Shown one piece after another: positions 23,946 through 32,563 of a stretch of DNA of 40,693 nt. This stretch comes from Clostridiales bacterium (lineage in GTDB: Bacteria; Bacillota; Clostridia; Lachnospirales; JAISYE01). The translations under genes were made by a program, and so were the position numbers. The stretch lies in the NCBI GenBank assembly GCA_031297485.1, contig JAISYE010000067.1:1-40693 (forward strand), written 5' to 3'. The notes under the pieces were generated by a model. The model worked only from the letters and a program-made list of their open reading frames with translations, searched no databases and was not told the origin of the DNA. Each line of letters opens with the position of its first letter. The stretch's first letter is position 1.

Positions 23946-24734
23946 TTACTTGTTTTTGTTAAGCATACTTGTCGGCGTACACCCGTAATATTTAGAAAAG
24001 GCCGCTTCAAAGTATGAGTATGTCGAATACCCCGTTTGCTCGGCCACAGCCGTCACACTGACGGCTGTGCCGTTTAAAAGCCGTTTGGCAAGTTCCATTC
24101 TTTCCATAATGATAAAACGTTTAATGGAGACGCCTTTTTCCCGCTTAAAAACTCGGCTGATATAATCTTCGTTTAGAAAATACCTGTTGGCAATCTGTGT
24201 TACGCTTAAATCTTCGTCTGAAAGGTGTGACAGTATATAGGCGGTTACCTCGCCGGTAAGGTCTTTCGGCGTTAAAGGTTTTTGCTTGTCTTGCGTCTTT
24301 TCCCGTTTTTCATTCAGCCATTGCGCGCCGTATTTTGCGATTTGTCTGTTTTCACGAGCCGCGAGTATTTTTTGCGCGGACTTTTGTACGGTTTCGGCTA
24401 TATTTTCATACGGAGCAGGGGTTAGTATATAGTCCTCGCAACCTAATCGGATAGCTTCTTGCGCATACTCAAATTTGGCGTGGCAAGTTAAAAAGACGAT
24501 AGCAGCGTCCGCGCCGCTCGCCCGTACTTTTCTTATAAATTCAATACCGTTTTCGCCGGGCATTTCTATGTCGCACAAAATAACATCCACAGTTTGCGAC
24601 GACATAATATTCAGAGCCTCGGCAGTGTTGTGCGCTTCGTATACATCGCCCGCAATGCCGTAATTTTGCCAGTTTACGGCGGCGAGTAAGGCTTTTATTG
24701 CTATTATTTCATCGTCAACTATTAACAGGTTCAT
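23946..24734 (-). CDS. yesN: AraC-type response regulator, YesN-like
   Basis: NLLIVDDEIIAIKALL, VILCDIEMPGENGIEF, AraC HTH YFLNEDYISRVFKREKGVSIKRFII...YSTYSYFEAAFSKYYGCTPTSM. Confidence 0.9.
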   Translation of the reverse strand: MNLLIVDDEIIAIKALLAAVNWQNYGIAGDVYEAHNTAEALNIMSSQTVDVILCDIEMPGENGIEFIRKVRASGADAAIVFLTCHAKFEYAQEAIRLGCEDYILTPAPYENIAETVQKSAQKILAARENRQIAKYGAQWLNEKREKTQDKQKPLTPKDLTGEVTAYILSHLSDEDLSVTQIANRYFLNEDYISRVFKREKGVSIKRFIIMERMELAKRLLNGTAVSVTAVAEQTGYSTYSYFEAAFSKYYGCTPTSMLNKNK

Positions 24735-26403
24735 AATCTTCTTCCTTTTTCGGGATAATGATACTTACTATACTGCCTTTCCGTAACTCGGACTCGGCTT
24801 CCACTTTGCCGTCTCCGCCGTAAAAATACCGAATCCGCTTGTAGGAATTATATATGCCTATGCGGAAAGATTTACCTTCACCCGTATCAAAAGTACCGTT
24901 GTTTATTTGCGTTACGGTTTCCGGAGGCATACCCGCGCCATCGTCTTGTACCCGTATATGCGCTTTGCCGTTAAATATACTTGTTTTAATATTGATATTG
25001 ATAAAGTCCTTACCCGCCATAGCGTGTTCAAAAATATTTTCCACAAAATTATGAACCAGCAAAGGCGGCACAAGATAAGCAAGCGTTTTTTCCTCAATAT
25101 CAAGCACGGCCTTAAACTTACAGGGATAACGTATCGAGGATATTTCTAAATATTGGCGTATAAGCTCAATTTCCTTTTCAAGAGGTTCAAGGTCGGCGTC
25201 ATTACGGAAAATATAGCGGAAATAGTCCGAAAGGTACAACGCCAGCTTTTGAACGTCCGCTGTTTCGCCTATTTGCGCAAGCCCATACACCAGCTTAAAC
25301 ATATTAAGCAAAAAATGCGGACGTATCTGTAACTGTAAATTGCGCAGCATAATTTTTTGGTGCGCCATTTCTTTTTCATAGTTTTCAATTTTTAGTTGGT
25401 CTATGCTGTCCACCATTTCGTTAAACGCCCTGTTTATTATAATAAATTCTTTCGCGTATTTGTGGTGTGAACCTATGCGGTATTCTCTGTCGCCGGATTT
25501 TAGCCTTAAAATAGCTTTGTGTATTTTATTGAGAGGACGAAGCAAAGCTCGGTTTAACACAAACAACAGAACAGGTATAAGTGCCAAGTATAAAAACGCC
25601 AGCACTATTCCGAACCATTGGATAAGCGGTAAAGTCTTGATAATTTCTATTTCGGTAGTTTCAATTGAAAGGCTTAAATCAATGCGGCCGGAACTGCTTG
25701 TAACGCGGATAACGCCCTTTTCGGCGGCGGCAACCGGCGAAGAGCTTACAGTTACGCTTATGCCGTTATATGCGGCGGCTTCTTTTAACGCGTTTACCGA
25801 CTGGTCTATTGAAATAACCGCCCCATAGTAAAAACCTTTGAACTCGTTTATGTAAATAAGCCATTTTTGTTCGTTAATATCGACCAAACTCCAGCGTTTA
25901 GCCAAGTAAACGCCTTCGTTTTTAATATAACCGGCTACGGCGCTGCGATATTCTTGGCTGGGCGAGTGCCAAGTCCCCGAAGATGTTGAGCGTTGTAATA
26001 AAACAAGTAAAAAATCGCCCGACTGCTTGCCATAAGTAAAATAACCGTCCGCATTGCCGATTGTTTCTATGTTAGTTCGCAACCGCGCCGCCATTTGTGT
26101 TTTCGCGAGTGTATATGCGTCGTCGCCACCTTGATGTATTAGCCTTATAAACGCCGCGTCCCGTTCGGACAAGTCATATAAATAATAGTTTACGCCGGAT
26201 AATTGATTATCCAAATCCTGTATATAAAAATTGGCCATATTTTCAAGCGAAACACGCCCTTGTTCTATAACCACAGCAATGGATTGAACCATGGAAACAA
26301 TTACAAGCGCGTTCAGCGGTAAAATGGTTAACAAAATTATAATTACAATTTTATTTGTTATGCCGCCGACCAAGCTTTGAATCATATTTTTCAACAGAAC
26401 CAC
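24715..26403 (-). CDS. yesM: Sensor histidine kinase, YesM-like (HAMP, His_kinase, HATPase)
   Basis: LRNLQLQIRPHFLLNMFKLVYGLAQ, PPLLVHNFVENIFEHAM, VQDDGAGMPPE, RIGIYNSYKRIRYFYG; overlaps yesN by 20 bp. Confidence 0.9.
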   Translation of the reverse strand: MVLLKNMIQSLVGGITNKIVIIILLTILPLNALVIVSMVQSIAVVIEQGRVSLENMANFYIQDLDNQLSGVNYYLYDLSERDAAFIRLIHQGGDDAYTLAKTQMAARLRTNIETIGNADGYFTYGKQSGDFLLVLLQRSTSSGTWHSPSQEYRSAVAGYIKNEGVYLAKRWSLVDINEQKWLIYINEFKGFYYGAVISIDQSVNALKEAAAYNGISVTVSSSPVAAAEKGVIRVTSSSGRIDLSLSIETTEIEIIKTLPLIQWFGIVLAFLYLALIPVLLFVLNRALLRPLNKIHKAILRLKSGDREYRIGSHHKYAKEFIIINRAFNEMVDSIDQLKIENYEKEMAHQKIMLRNLQLQIRPHFLLNMFKLVYGLAQIGETADVQKLALYLSDYFRYIFRNDADLEPLEKEIELIRQYLEISSIRYPCKFKAVLDIEEKTLAYLVPPLLVHNFVENIFEHAMAGKDFININIKTSIFNGKAHIRVQDDGAGMPPETVTQINNGTFDTGEGKSFRIGIYNSYKRIRYFYGGDGKVEAESELRKGSIVSIIIPKKEEDYEPVNS

Positions 26404-26542
26404 CTCTTAATTTATACTAAGGAATTTCATTCGCTCCGCACCTGTATACCGCGCGCCCGCGCAATTGAATCACCGGCAAGTGTCATCAGGATACGGTATA
26501 TTCTATATTGTTTATCTTCATTGTCAAGGCTGTTTAACCAAA

Positions 26543-26601
26543 AAGTCCACGCCAAACGCACAGTAATTAAGAAAAGTCGGAAAGTCTAAAATTCAAGTCG
26601 G
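26543..26601 (+). promoter_or_regulatory. Candidate AraC-type (YesN) direct-repeat operator upstream of the PUL operon
   Basis: AAGTCGG at 26574 and 26595 (21 bp apart) and AAGTCCA at 26543 (31 bp upstream), in the divergent yesM/SBP intergenic region. Confidence 0.4.
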
Positions 26602-26685
26602 ATTTTTGCATATACCCGAGAATAAATTGTAGTTATATTGTTTTTGGAGATGTTGAAATTAAAAAATTTTTTAGGAGGGGTATGT

Positions 26686-28257
26686 GTGAAAAGATTTTTA
26701 GCGATCCTGCTTGTAGCGGCAACGCTTGCTTCTTTTGCGGCTTGCAGTCAGCAAAACGGTAAGGAGGCGGAATCGCCTGCGAAGTCCGCGTCTGCCGACA
26801 TGGAAACATCACAGGCTGAAACGCCGCAAGAAGAGCTGTATGAAGTGGTAATGGAATACCCGACGCTTGGTCAAACGCCGCGTGATCTTAAACTTGTGGA
26901 AGACAAGGTGAACGAGCGGACTGAGAAAGAAATAGGCGTGCACGTTACATTGTTCCCTGTTTCAGCTATGGAACTCAACAGCCAAACCAACCTTATGATT
27001 TCGACGGGTGAAAAGCTTGACCTTGCCTGTATTTTGTTTGAGGGCGGTATAGGCGGTTATGTTAATAAGGGCGCGTTTTTGGAACTTGACGGACTTGTGG
27101 CCGATTACGGGCAAGACATAGTCCGTGTTGAGGGCATCGCGATGGCAGGCGGTTATTTTAACAATAAGCTGTACGCCATTGTAAACGAATGTTATATGGG
27201 ACAGCAGAATGGCTTTATGGCAAGAAAAACTATAATTGACAAATACGGCATTGAGTACGACCCTAACCACGTATATAATCACGAGGAATTAGGGGCAATT
27301 TTCGCTGAAATAAAAGCGGGCGAGGCCAGTCAGTTTTACTGCATAGCCGGAAACAGCGGAGATGTTTTTACGTCAATGAATGGTATTGATACGTTGGGCG
27401 GTTCAATCGGTTCCGGCGTGCTTATGAATTACGGCAGAGGCTCGACAGCTGTTGTAAACGCGTTTGAAACACCCGAATTTGCCAATGCCTGCGATTATGC
27501 CCGCAAATGGTACAATGCGGGATATTATTCCCCTGACTGCAACACGACGACAGACTCTGTAATAGACCTTTTGCAAACAGGCAATTATTTAGGAGCTTTT
27601 AACAACTGCGTCCCCGGAGTCGTAAGAGACTGGCAAGGTCTGGCCAGAGTAATAGACGGCGACGACGGCGGTTTCCTTCCGTTCTATACTCAGGCTCCGC
27701 ATACGACTATGCAAGTGTTCCAAAATTCTATGTGGGCTGTGCCCATTACTTGCGACAATCCCGAAAAAACTATGCAATGGCTCAACCTGCTTTACGCGGA
27801 CGAGGAAATGACGAATTTGCTGTATTTAGGCATTCAAGGCGTACATTGGAACTTTGCCGAGGGAAGCAAAAGAGTCGTGGAAAGGCCCGCGGATTATGAC
27901 CCGGCGGACCCGCCGTATATGGCGGTATTGGATGTTTGGGGCGACAAGAGCGTGCAGTATGTGCAAGCTCCCGCAGACGAAAGTTATTATACGGACTTGA
28001 AAAACTTTAACGATTCTATAACGGATGAGCATAAATCGGGCGTATTGGGTTACTGCTTTAATACCGAGGTATGCAAAGCGCAATACGTTGCCGTTGCCGA
28101 CGTTGCGGCGCAGTATCAGCCAAGCCTGCTGTACGGTGTTGTTGACCCCGCCAGCGTTTTGCCGGAATTTTTAAGCGCGCTAAAAGCGGCGGGCATAGAC
28201 GAATTAATTAAGGCTAACCAAGAACAGTTAAACGAATGGCTGGCGGAGCAGAAATGA
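26686..28257 (+). CDS. Carbohydrate ABC transporter substrate-binding lipoprotein (LplA/YtcQ-like, CUT1)
   Basis: GTG start with SD ggagggg; lipobox FAACSQ; ends ...NQEQLNEWLAEQK; followed by two CUT1 permeases. Confidence 0.88.
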   Translation: MKRFLAILLVAATLASFAACSQQNGKEAESPAKSASADMETSQAETPQEELYEVVMEYPTLGQTPRDLKLVEDKVNERTEKEIGVHVTLFPVSAMELNSQTNLMISTGEKLDLACILFEGGIGGYVNKGAFLELDGLVADYGQDIVRVEGIAMAGGYFNNKLYAIVNECYMGQQNGFMARKTIIDKYGIEYDPNHVYNHEELGAIFAEIKAGEASQFYCIAGNSGDVFTSMNGIDTLGGSIGSGVLMNYGRGSTAVVNAFETPEFANACDYARKWYNAGYYSPDCNTTTDSVIDLLQTGNYLGAFNNCVPGVVRDWQGLARVIDGDDGGFLPFYTQAPHTTMQVFQNSMWAVPITCDNPEKTMQWLNLLYADEEMTNLLYLGIQGVHWNFAEGSKRVVERPADYDPADPPYMAVLDVWGDKSVQYVQAPADESYYTDLKNFNDSITDEHKSGVLGYCFNTEVCKAQYVAVADVAAQYQPSLLYGVVDPASVLPEFLSALKAAGIDELIKANQEQLNEWLAEQK

Positions 28258-28258
28258 T

Positions 28259-29101
28259 ATGAACACACAATTTGCGGCAAAAAAAGAATATGCGGACGCG
28301 CTTCTTGAAATAGCGCGTAATACCGAACCGTTATTGCCCGCAAAGCCGTTAAACTTTATTAAGGTGATGGAAGAGAATAGGGGTAGCATTGATATTTTGC
28401 AATACCCCTATTCTTTCCCCAAAGACGGCTTAGATAGGAAAAACCCGTTAGCGGTGGTTTTAGGCGACAGCGTAACAGCGGGGCATTTTGAGTTTGCCGG
28501 CGACCCCGGAAAGATTTTCGCGCGCTTACAGGCAGGGCAGCTCGGCAAAAACGATGTGATTTCCATTATGGACGCAAGGCAAGGGTATGTTGACCAGTTT
28601 AGGGCCATGCTTATCGGCAAATACGGGCAAACCTGCGTAAGCGTAATAAACTCGGGGCTTGCCGGAGACGTTATTTTAAGTATGGAAAAACGTTTGGACA
28701 GAGACGTAATACGTTATCAACCCGATTTGGTTATTGTAAACGCGTCGTTAAACTGGCCGAAGCAATGCCGCGGCACTGAGACATATAAAGAATCGCTGCT
28801 GCGAACCGTGCAAAGGCTGAAAACGGAAACTGACGCGGACATTATATTGATGACACCCAATATGGTTATGCCTTCCCCGCCGGATATGGATAACCCTTTG
28901 TCCGCACTTGCGGACAGAGTAAATGTAATTAGGGAAGCGGCGGAAAAAGAGAATCTGTGTTTGGCGGATACATACCGTGTGTGGGAGCGGTACGCGCAAA
29001 AAGGGTTCCCTGTTTCCGAACTGCTTGCGAACGGTGTAAACCATCCTTGTGCCGAAGGACATACCGCCTGCGCAATTACATTAATGAAATTGTTTTTATG
29101 A
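28259..29101 (+). CDS. SGNH/GDSL-family hydrolase (candidate carbohydrate acetylesterase)
   Basis: VVLGDSVTAGHF (block I), INSGLAGDVI, IVNASLNW, NGVNHPCAEGHTA (block V-like). Confidence 0.85.
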   Translation: MNTQFAAKKEYADALLEIARNTEPLLPAKPLNFIKVMEENRGSIDILQYPYSFPKDGLDRKNPLAVVLGDSVTAGHFEFAGDPGKIFARLQAGQLGKNDVISIMDARQGYVDQFRAMLIGKYGQTCVSVINSGLAGDVILSMEKRLDRDVIRYQPDLVIVNASLNWPKQCRGTETYKESLLRTVQRLKTETDADIILMTPNMVMPSPPDMDNPLSALADRVNVIREAAEKENLCLADTYRVWERYAQKGFPVSELLANGVNHPCAEGHTACAITLMKLFL

Positions 29102-29113
29102 GGAGGCCGCGAT

Positions 29114-30046
29114 ATGGAAATAACAGGGGCACGTAAAAAAGCGGTTAAGTGGAAACGGTTTATGCCGTTTTATATAATGGCTCTCCCCGGGGTTGTTTAC
29201 TTATTTTGTAACAACTATTTGCCGATGGCGGGCATTGTTATAGCGTTTAAGCACTTGGATTTCCGTAAAGGAATATTCGGAAGCGAATGGGCGGGGCTTG
29301 ATAACTTCAAGTTTCTTTTCGCGTCTAAAAACGCGTTTGAAATAACAAGAAACACTTTGTTGTATAACGGGCTGTTTCTTGTGCTTGGCACTGTCTTGGC
29401 CATAACGCTCGCGGTATTGATGAATGAAGTCCAAGGCAAAGCCGCGTCAAGGTTATACCAGTGTCTAATATTATTGCCGTTTTTAATAAGTTGGGTTATA
29501 GCAAGTTATTTGGTTAACGCCTTTATCGCGGCGGATACAGGACTTATAAACAACGGCATCCTTAAACCGCTCGGGCAAAAGCCTGTTTCTTGGTACAACT
29601 CGAAACAATACTGGCCTGCAATACTTACCATATGTAATACTTGGAAATCAATCGGCTATGGTATGATTATATACCTAAGCAGTATTATAAGTATAAGCCA
29701 GGATTACTACGAGGCCGCCATAATAGACGGCGCGTCAAAATTCAAGCAAATACGTCTTATTACGCTGCCGCTTATTAAGCCTACCGTCATTACCATGACC
29801 ATCCTTACAGTAGGCAGAATTTTCTATTCTGACTTCGGCTTGTTTTATCAGGTGCCAAAAAACAGCGGCACATTGTACAGTGTTACGCGTACAATTGATG
29901 TGTATGTTTATAACGCTTTGATGAATAACAGTGACTATGGTATGTCGAGCGCGGCAAGTATTTATCAGTCGCTGGTCGGGTTTGTTCTTATTATATCAAC
30001 CAACGCGTTATTGCGTAAACTGAGCAAGGATAACGCTCTGTTTTAG
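29114..30046 (+). CDS. Sugar ABC transporter permease (LplB/YteP-like)
   Basis: 310 aa; MALPGVVYLFCNNYLPMAGIVIAFK, EAAIIDGASKFKQIRLITLPLIKP (EAA motif). Confidence 0.92.
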   Translation: MEITGARKKAVKWKRFMPFYIMALPGVVYLFCNNYLPMAGIVIAFKHLDFRKGIFGSEWAGLDNFKFLFASKNAFEITRNTLLYNGLFLVLGTVLAITLAVLMNEVQGKAASRLYQCLILLPFLISWVIASYLVNAFIAADTGLINNGILKPLGQKPVSWYNSKQYWPAILTICNTWKSIGYGMIIYLSSIISISQDYYEAAIIDGASKFKQIRLITLPLIKPTVITMTILTVGRIFYSDFGLFYQVPKNSGTLYSVTRTIDVYVYNALMNNSDYGMSSAASIYQSLVGFVLIISTNALLRKLSKDNALF

Positions 30047-30058
30047 GGGAGGGGCTAT

Positions 30059-30961
30059 ATGCCGGTTAAAAGTTTTGAAAATGTGACTTGGAAAGCAGCT
30101 GCCCACATAATTTTGTGCGCGTTCGCTCTGGCAGCCGTTATGCCGTTTGTGTTACTGATAGCCGCTTCTTTTACCGATAACAATACGGCGCTTGCGCAAG
30201 GGTTCTCGTTTTTACCGAAGAAATTGAGTTTAGATGCCTATGTCTATATAGTCCGCGAATGGAGGACTATCGGCCGCGCGTACTTTATGACGATACTCGT
30301 CACCGTATCCGGTACGGCCATAAGCCTTATCGTTACTTGTATGTTCGCTTACGCGCTTTCGCAGGGCAATCTGCCGGGAAGAAACCTCTTAACATTTTTG
30401 TGCGTTTTCCCGATGTTATTTAATGGTGGTCTGGTTGCGTCATACTATGTCTGGTCGTCGGTGTTTCAGATAAAAAACACCTTGTGGGCACTAATAATAC
30501 CAAACCTGTTAATGAATACTTTTAACGTAATTTTAATAAAAAACTATTTTCAAAACAGTATCAGCCCAAGTATTTTAGAAGCGGCGCGTATTGACGGCAT
30601 AAGCGAGTTTGGGTTGTTTGTACGTATAGTTATGCCGCTTTCGGTTCCGTTAGTGGCTACTATAGGGCTTATGGGCGCGCTGGCGTATTGGAACGACTGG
30701 ACAAATGGCTTATATTACCTTACGGAACGAGACGGTGGTCAATTTTACACCATACAACTTGTGTTAAACAGCATAAACGAGAATATTAACTTTTTGGCCA
30801 ACAATTCTGAGCTTATGTCGCGGGCTAACATACAAAACCTGCCGTCGACAACAATGCGTATGGCTATCGCCGTGATAGGCATATTGCCAATTTTGGCCGC
30901 TTATCCGTTCTTTCAGCAATATTTTGTAAAAGGCATTACTTTGGGCGGAGTAAAAGAATAA
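30059..30961 (+). CDS. Carbohydrate ABC transporter permease (YtcP-like)
   Basis: 300 aa; MPVKSFENVTWKAAAHIILCAFALAAVMPFVLLIAASFT, EAARIDGISEFGLFVRIVMPLSVP. Confidence 0.92.
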   Translation: MPVKSFENVTWKAAAHIILCAFALAAVMPFVLLIAASFTDNNTALAQGFSFLPKKLSLDAYVYIVREWRTIGRAYFMTILVTVSGTAISLIVTCMFAYALSQGNLPGRNLLTFLCVFPMLFNGGLVASYYVWSSVFQIKNTLWALIIPNLLMNTFNVILIKNYFQNSISPSILEAARIDGISEFGLFVRIVMPLSVPLVATIGLMGALAYWNDWTNGLYYLTERDGGQFYTIQLVLNSINENINFLANNSELMSRANIQNLPSTTMRMAIAVIGILPILAAYPFFQQYFVKGITLGGVKE

Positions 30962-30979
30962 ATAAATGGGAGGCTGTGT

Positions 30980-32551
30980 ATGAGGACTTTTGTTGAAAAG
31001 CTGACAAATGCCACACTTACAGGGTATATTCACGGCAAAAGCGGTGAAATGCCCAATGTTGACATTCGCCCTGCCGTTCTTGTTTTCCCGGGCGGCGGCT
31101 ATATGTTTTGTTCCGACCGGGAAGGGGAACCTGTCGCGCTCGCGTATCTTGCGGAGGGATACAACACGTTTGTTCTGCGTTATTCGGTCGGCAAAAACGA
31201 ACCTTGCCAAAAGGCATTTGAGGACGCTAACGAGGCTATCGCCTATTTGCACAATAACGAGGCTGAATTGAATATTGATAAAGATAAAATAGCCGTAATT
31301 GGTTTCTCGGCGGGAGGGCACCTTGCCGCTTGGCTGAGCGTTTCAGGCGCTGTAAGGCCAAACGCCGCTGTACTTGGATATCCGTGCGTTTTGAAAGAAT
31401 GCGGCGATACGCTCGGCAAAGAATTCCCCGAAATTATCGGGAATGTGGACAAAAACACGCCGCCCGCGTTTATCTTCTCGACGCGCAACGATGACGTAGT
31501 GCCTATCGAAAACTCTTTGAAGTATATTAACGCTCTCGCTCAGGCGGGTGTTGGCTTTGAAACGCATATTTACGCGAAGGGAACACACGGGTTGTCGCTT
31601 GCCAAACCTCTTACATCATCTGGCGGAGCCGTTATGGTTAATGAAGATGCGGCGGGTTGGTTTACCCTTAGCGTCAAGTGGTTAAAAGGCATTTGGGGCG
31701 ATTTTCCGGCAGACGGCACACAACCGCCCAATATGAATTGGTTCGTTTCAACCCCATTAAACAAGTATGTTGTGCATATTTGCGACAAAACAGGCGTGGC
31801 GGCTTTCCTTGTAAAGGGCAAAGAACGCGCTTTACTTATAGATACCTGTATGGGTTTAGGGGATATAAAAGCCGAAGTTGAAAACTTAACAAAGCTGCCA
31901 TATGAGGTTGCCTTGACGCACGGACACCTTGACCACGTAGGCGGCGCGGGTTGTTTCAGCAAAGTCTGCGTTAACGGAAACGACGTATTGCTCGCAAAAG
32001 AACACTCCTCATTTGAGATGCGTTACGAGTCGCTTAAGCGCGGAATGCCGCAAGGCGTTGAGCTTCCGGAAAATGTTGTAACGCCGGCATTTAACGGCGA
32101 GTTTTTGCCGCTTAACGACGGTCAAGTGTTCGATTTAGGCGGGGTTATGGTTGAGGCTATCGCTTTACGGGGGCATACGAAAGGGAGTATGTGCTTTTTA
32201 ATACGCGAACAGCGCGCTGTCCTTTACGGTGACGCCTGCAATGTAAACACGCTTATAATGGACGGCAACGCGGAAAATATTTCTGCATACCGCGATAATT
32301 TAATTAAGTTTAAGGAGCGCGACGGGGATTACGACACGGTTTACTATTCGCACGGGCCGGCAATAGGGCCGCGCGGATGCCTCGACGACAACATAGAACT
32401 TTGCGTTAAAATACTTGAAGGCACTGATGACGCCGTACAGACGGAAATTTTCGGGCAAATAATGTTCCGAGCGGCAGCCGCGGATGATAATTACAGGCGT
32501 TTGGACGGCAAGCATGGAAACATTGTTTATAATAAAGCTAATGCTTTTTGA
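30980..32551 (+). CDS. Fusion of an alpha/beta-hydrolase (acetyl-esterase-like) domain and a metallo-beta-lactamase-fold domain
   Basis: N-half VFPGGGYMF, VIGFSAGGHLAAW, STRNDDVVPIENS, KGTHGLS; C-half ALTHGHLDHVGGAGCF, LRGHTKGSMCFLI, VLYGDACNV, YYSHGP. Confidence 0.88.
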   Translation: MRTFVEKLTNATLTGYIHGKSGEMPNVDIRPAVLVFPGGGYMFCSDREGEPVALAYLAEGYNTFVLRYSVGKNEPCQKAFEDANEAIAYLHNNEAELNIDKDKIAVIGFSAGGHLAAWLSVSGAVRPNAAVLGYPCVLKECGDTLGKEFPEIIGNVDKNTPPAFIFSTRNDDVVPIENSLKYINALAQAGVGFETHIYAKGTHGLSLAKPLTSSGGAVMVNEDAAGWFTLSVKWLKGIWGDFPADGTQPPNMNWFVSTPLNKYVVHICDKTGVAAFLVKGKERALLIDTCMGLGDIKAEVENLTKLPYEVALTHGHLDHVGGAGCFSKVCVNGNDVLLAKEHSSFEMRYESLKRGMPQGVELPENVVTPAFNGEFLPLNDGQVFDLGGVMVEAIALRGHTKGSMCFLIREQRAVLYGDACNVNTLIMDGNAENISAYRDNLIKFKERDGDYDTVYYSHGPAIGPRGCLDDNIELCVKILEGTDDAVQTEIFGQIMFRAAAADDNYRRLDGKHGNIVYNKANAF

Positions 32552-32563
32552 CGAAGGTGTGAT

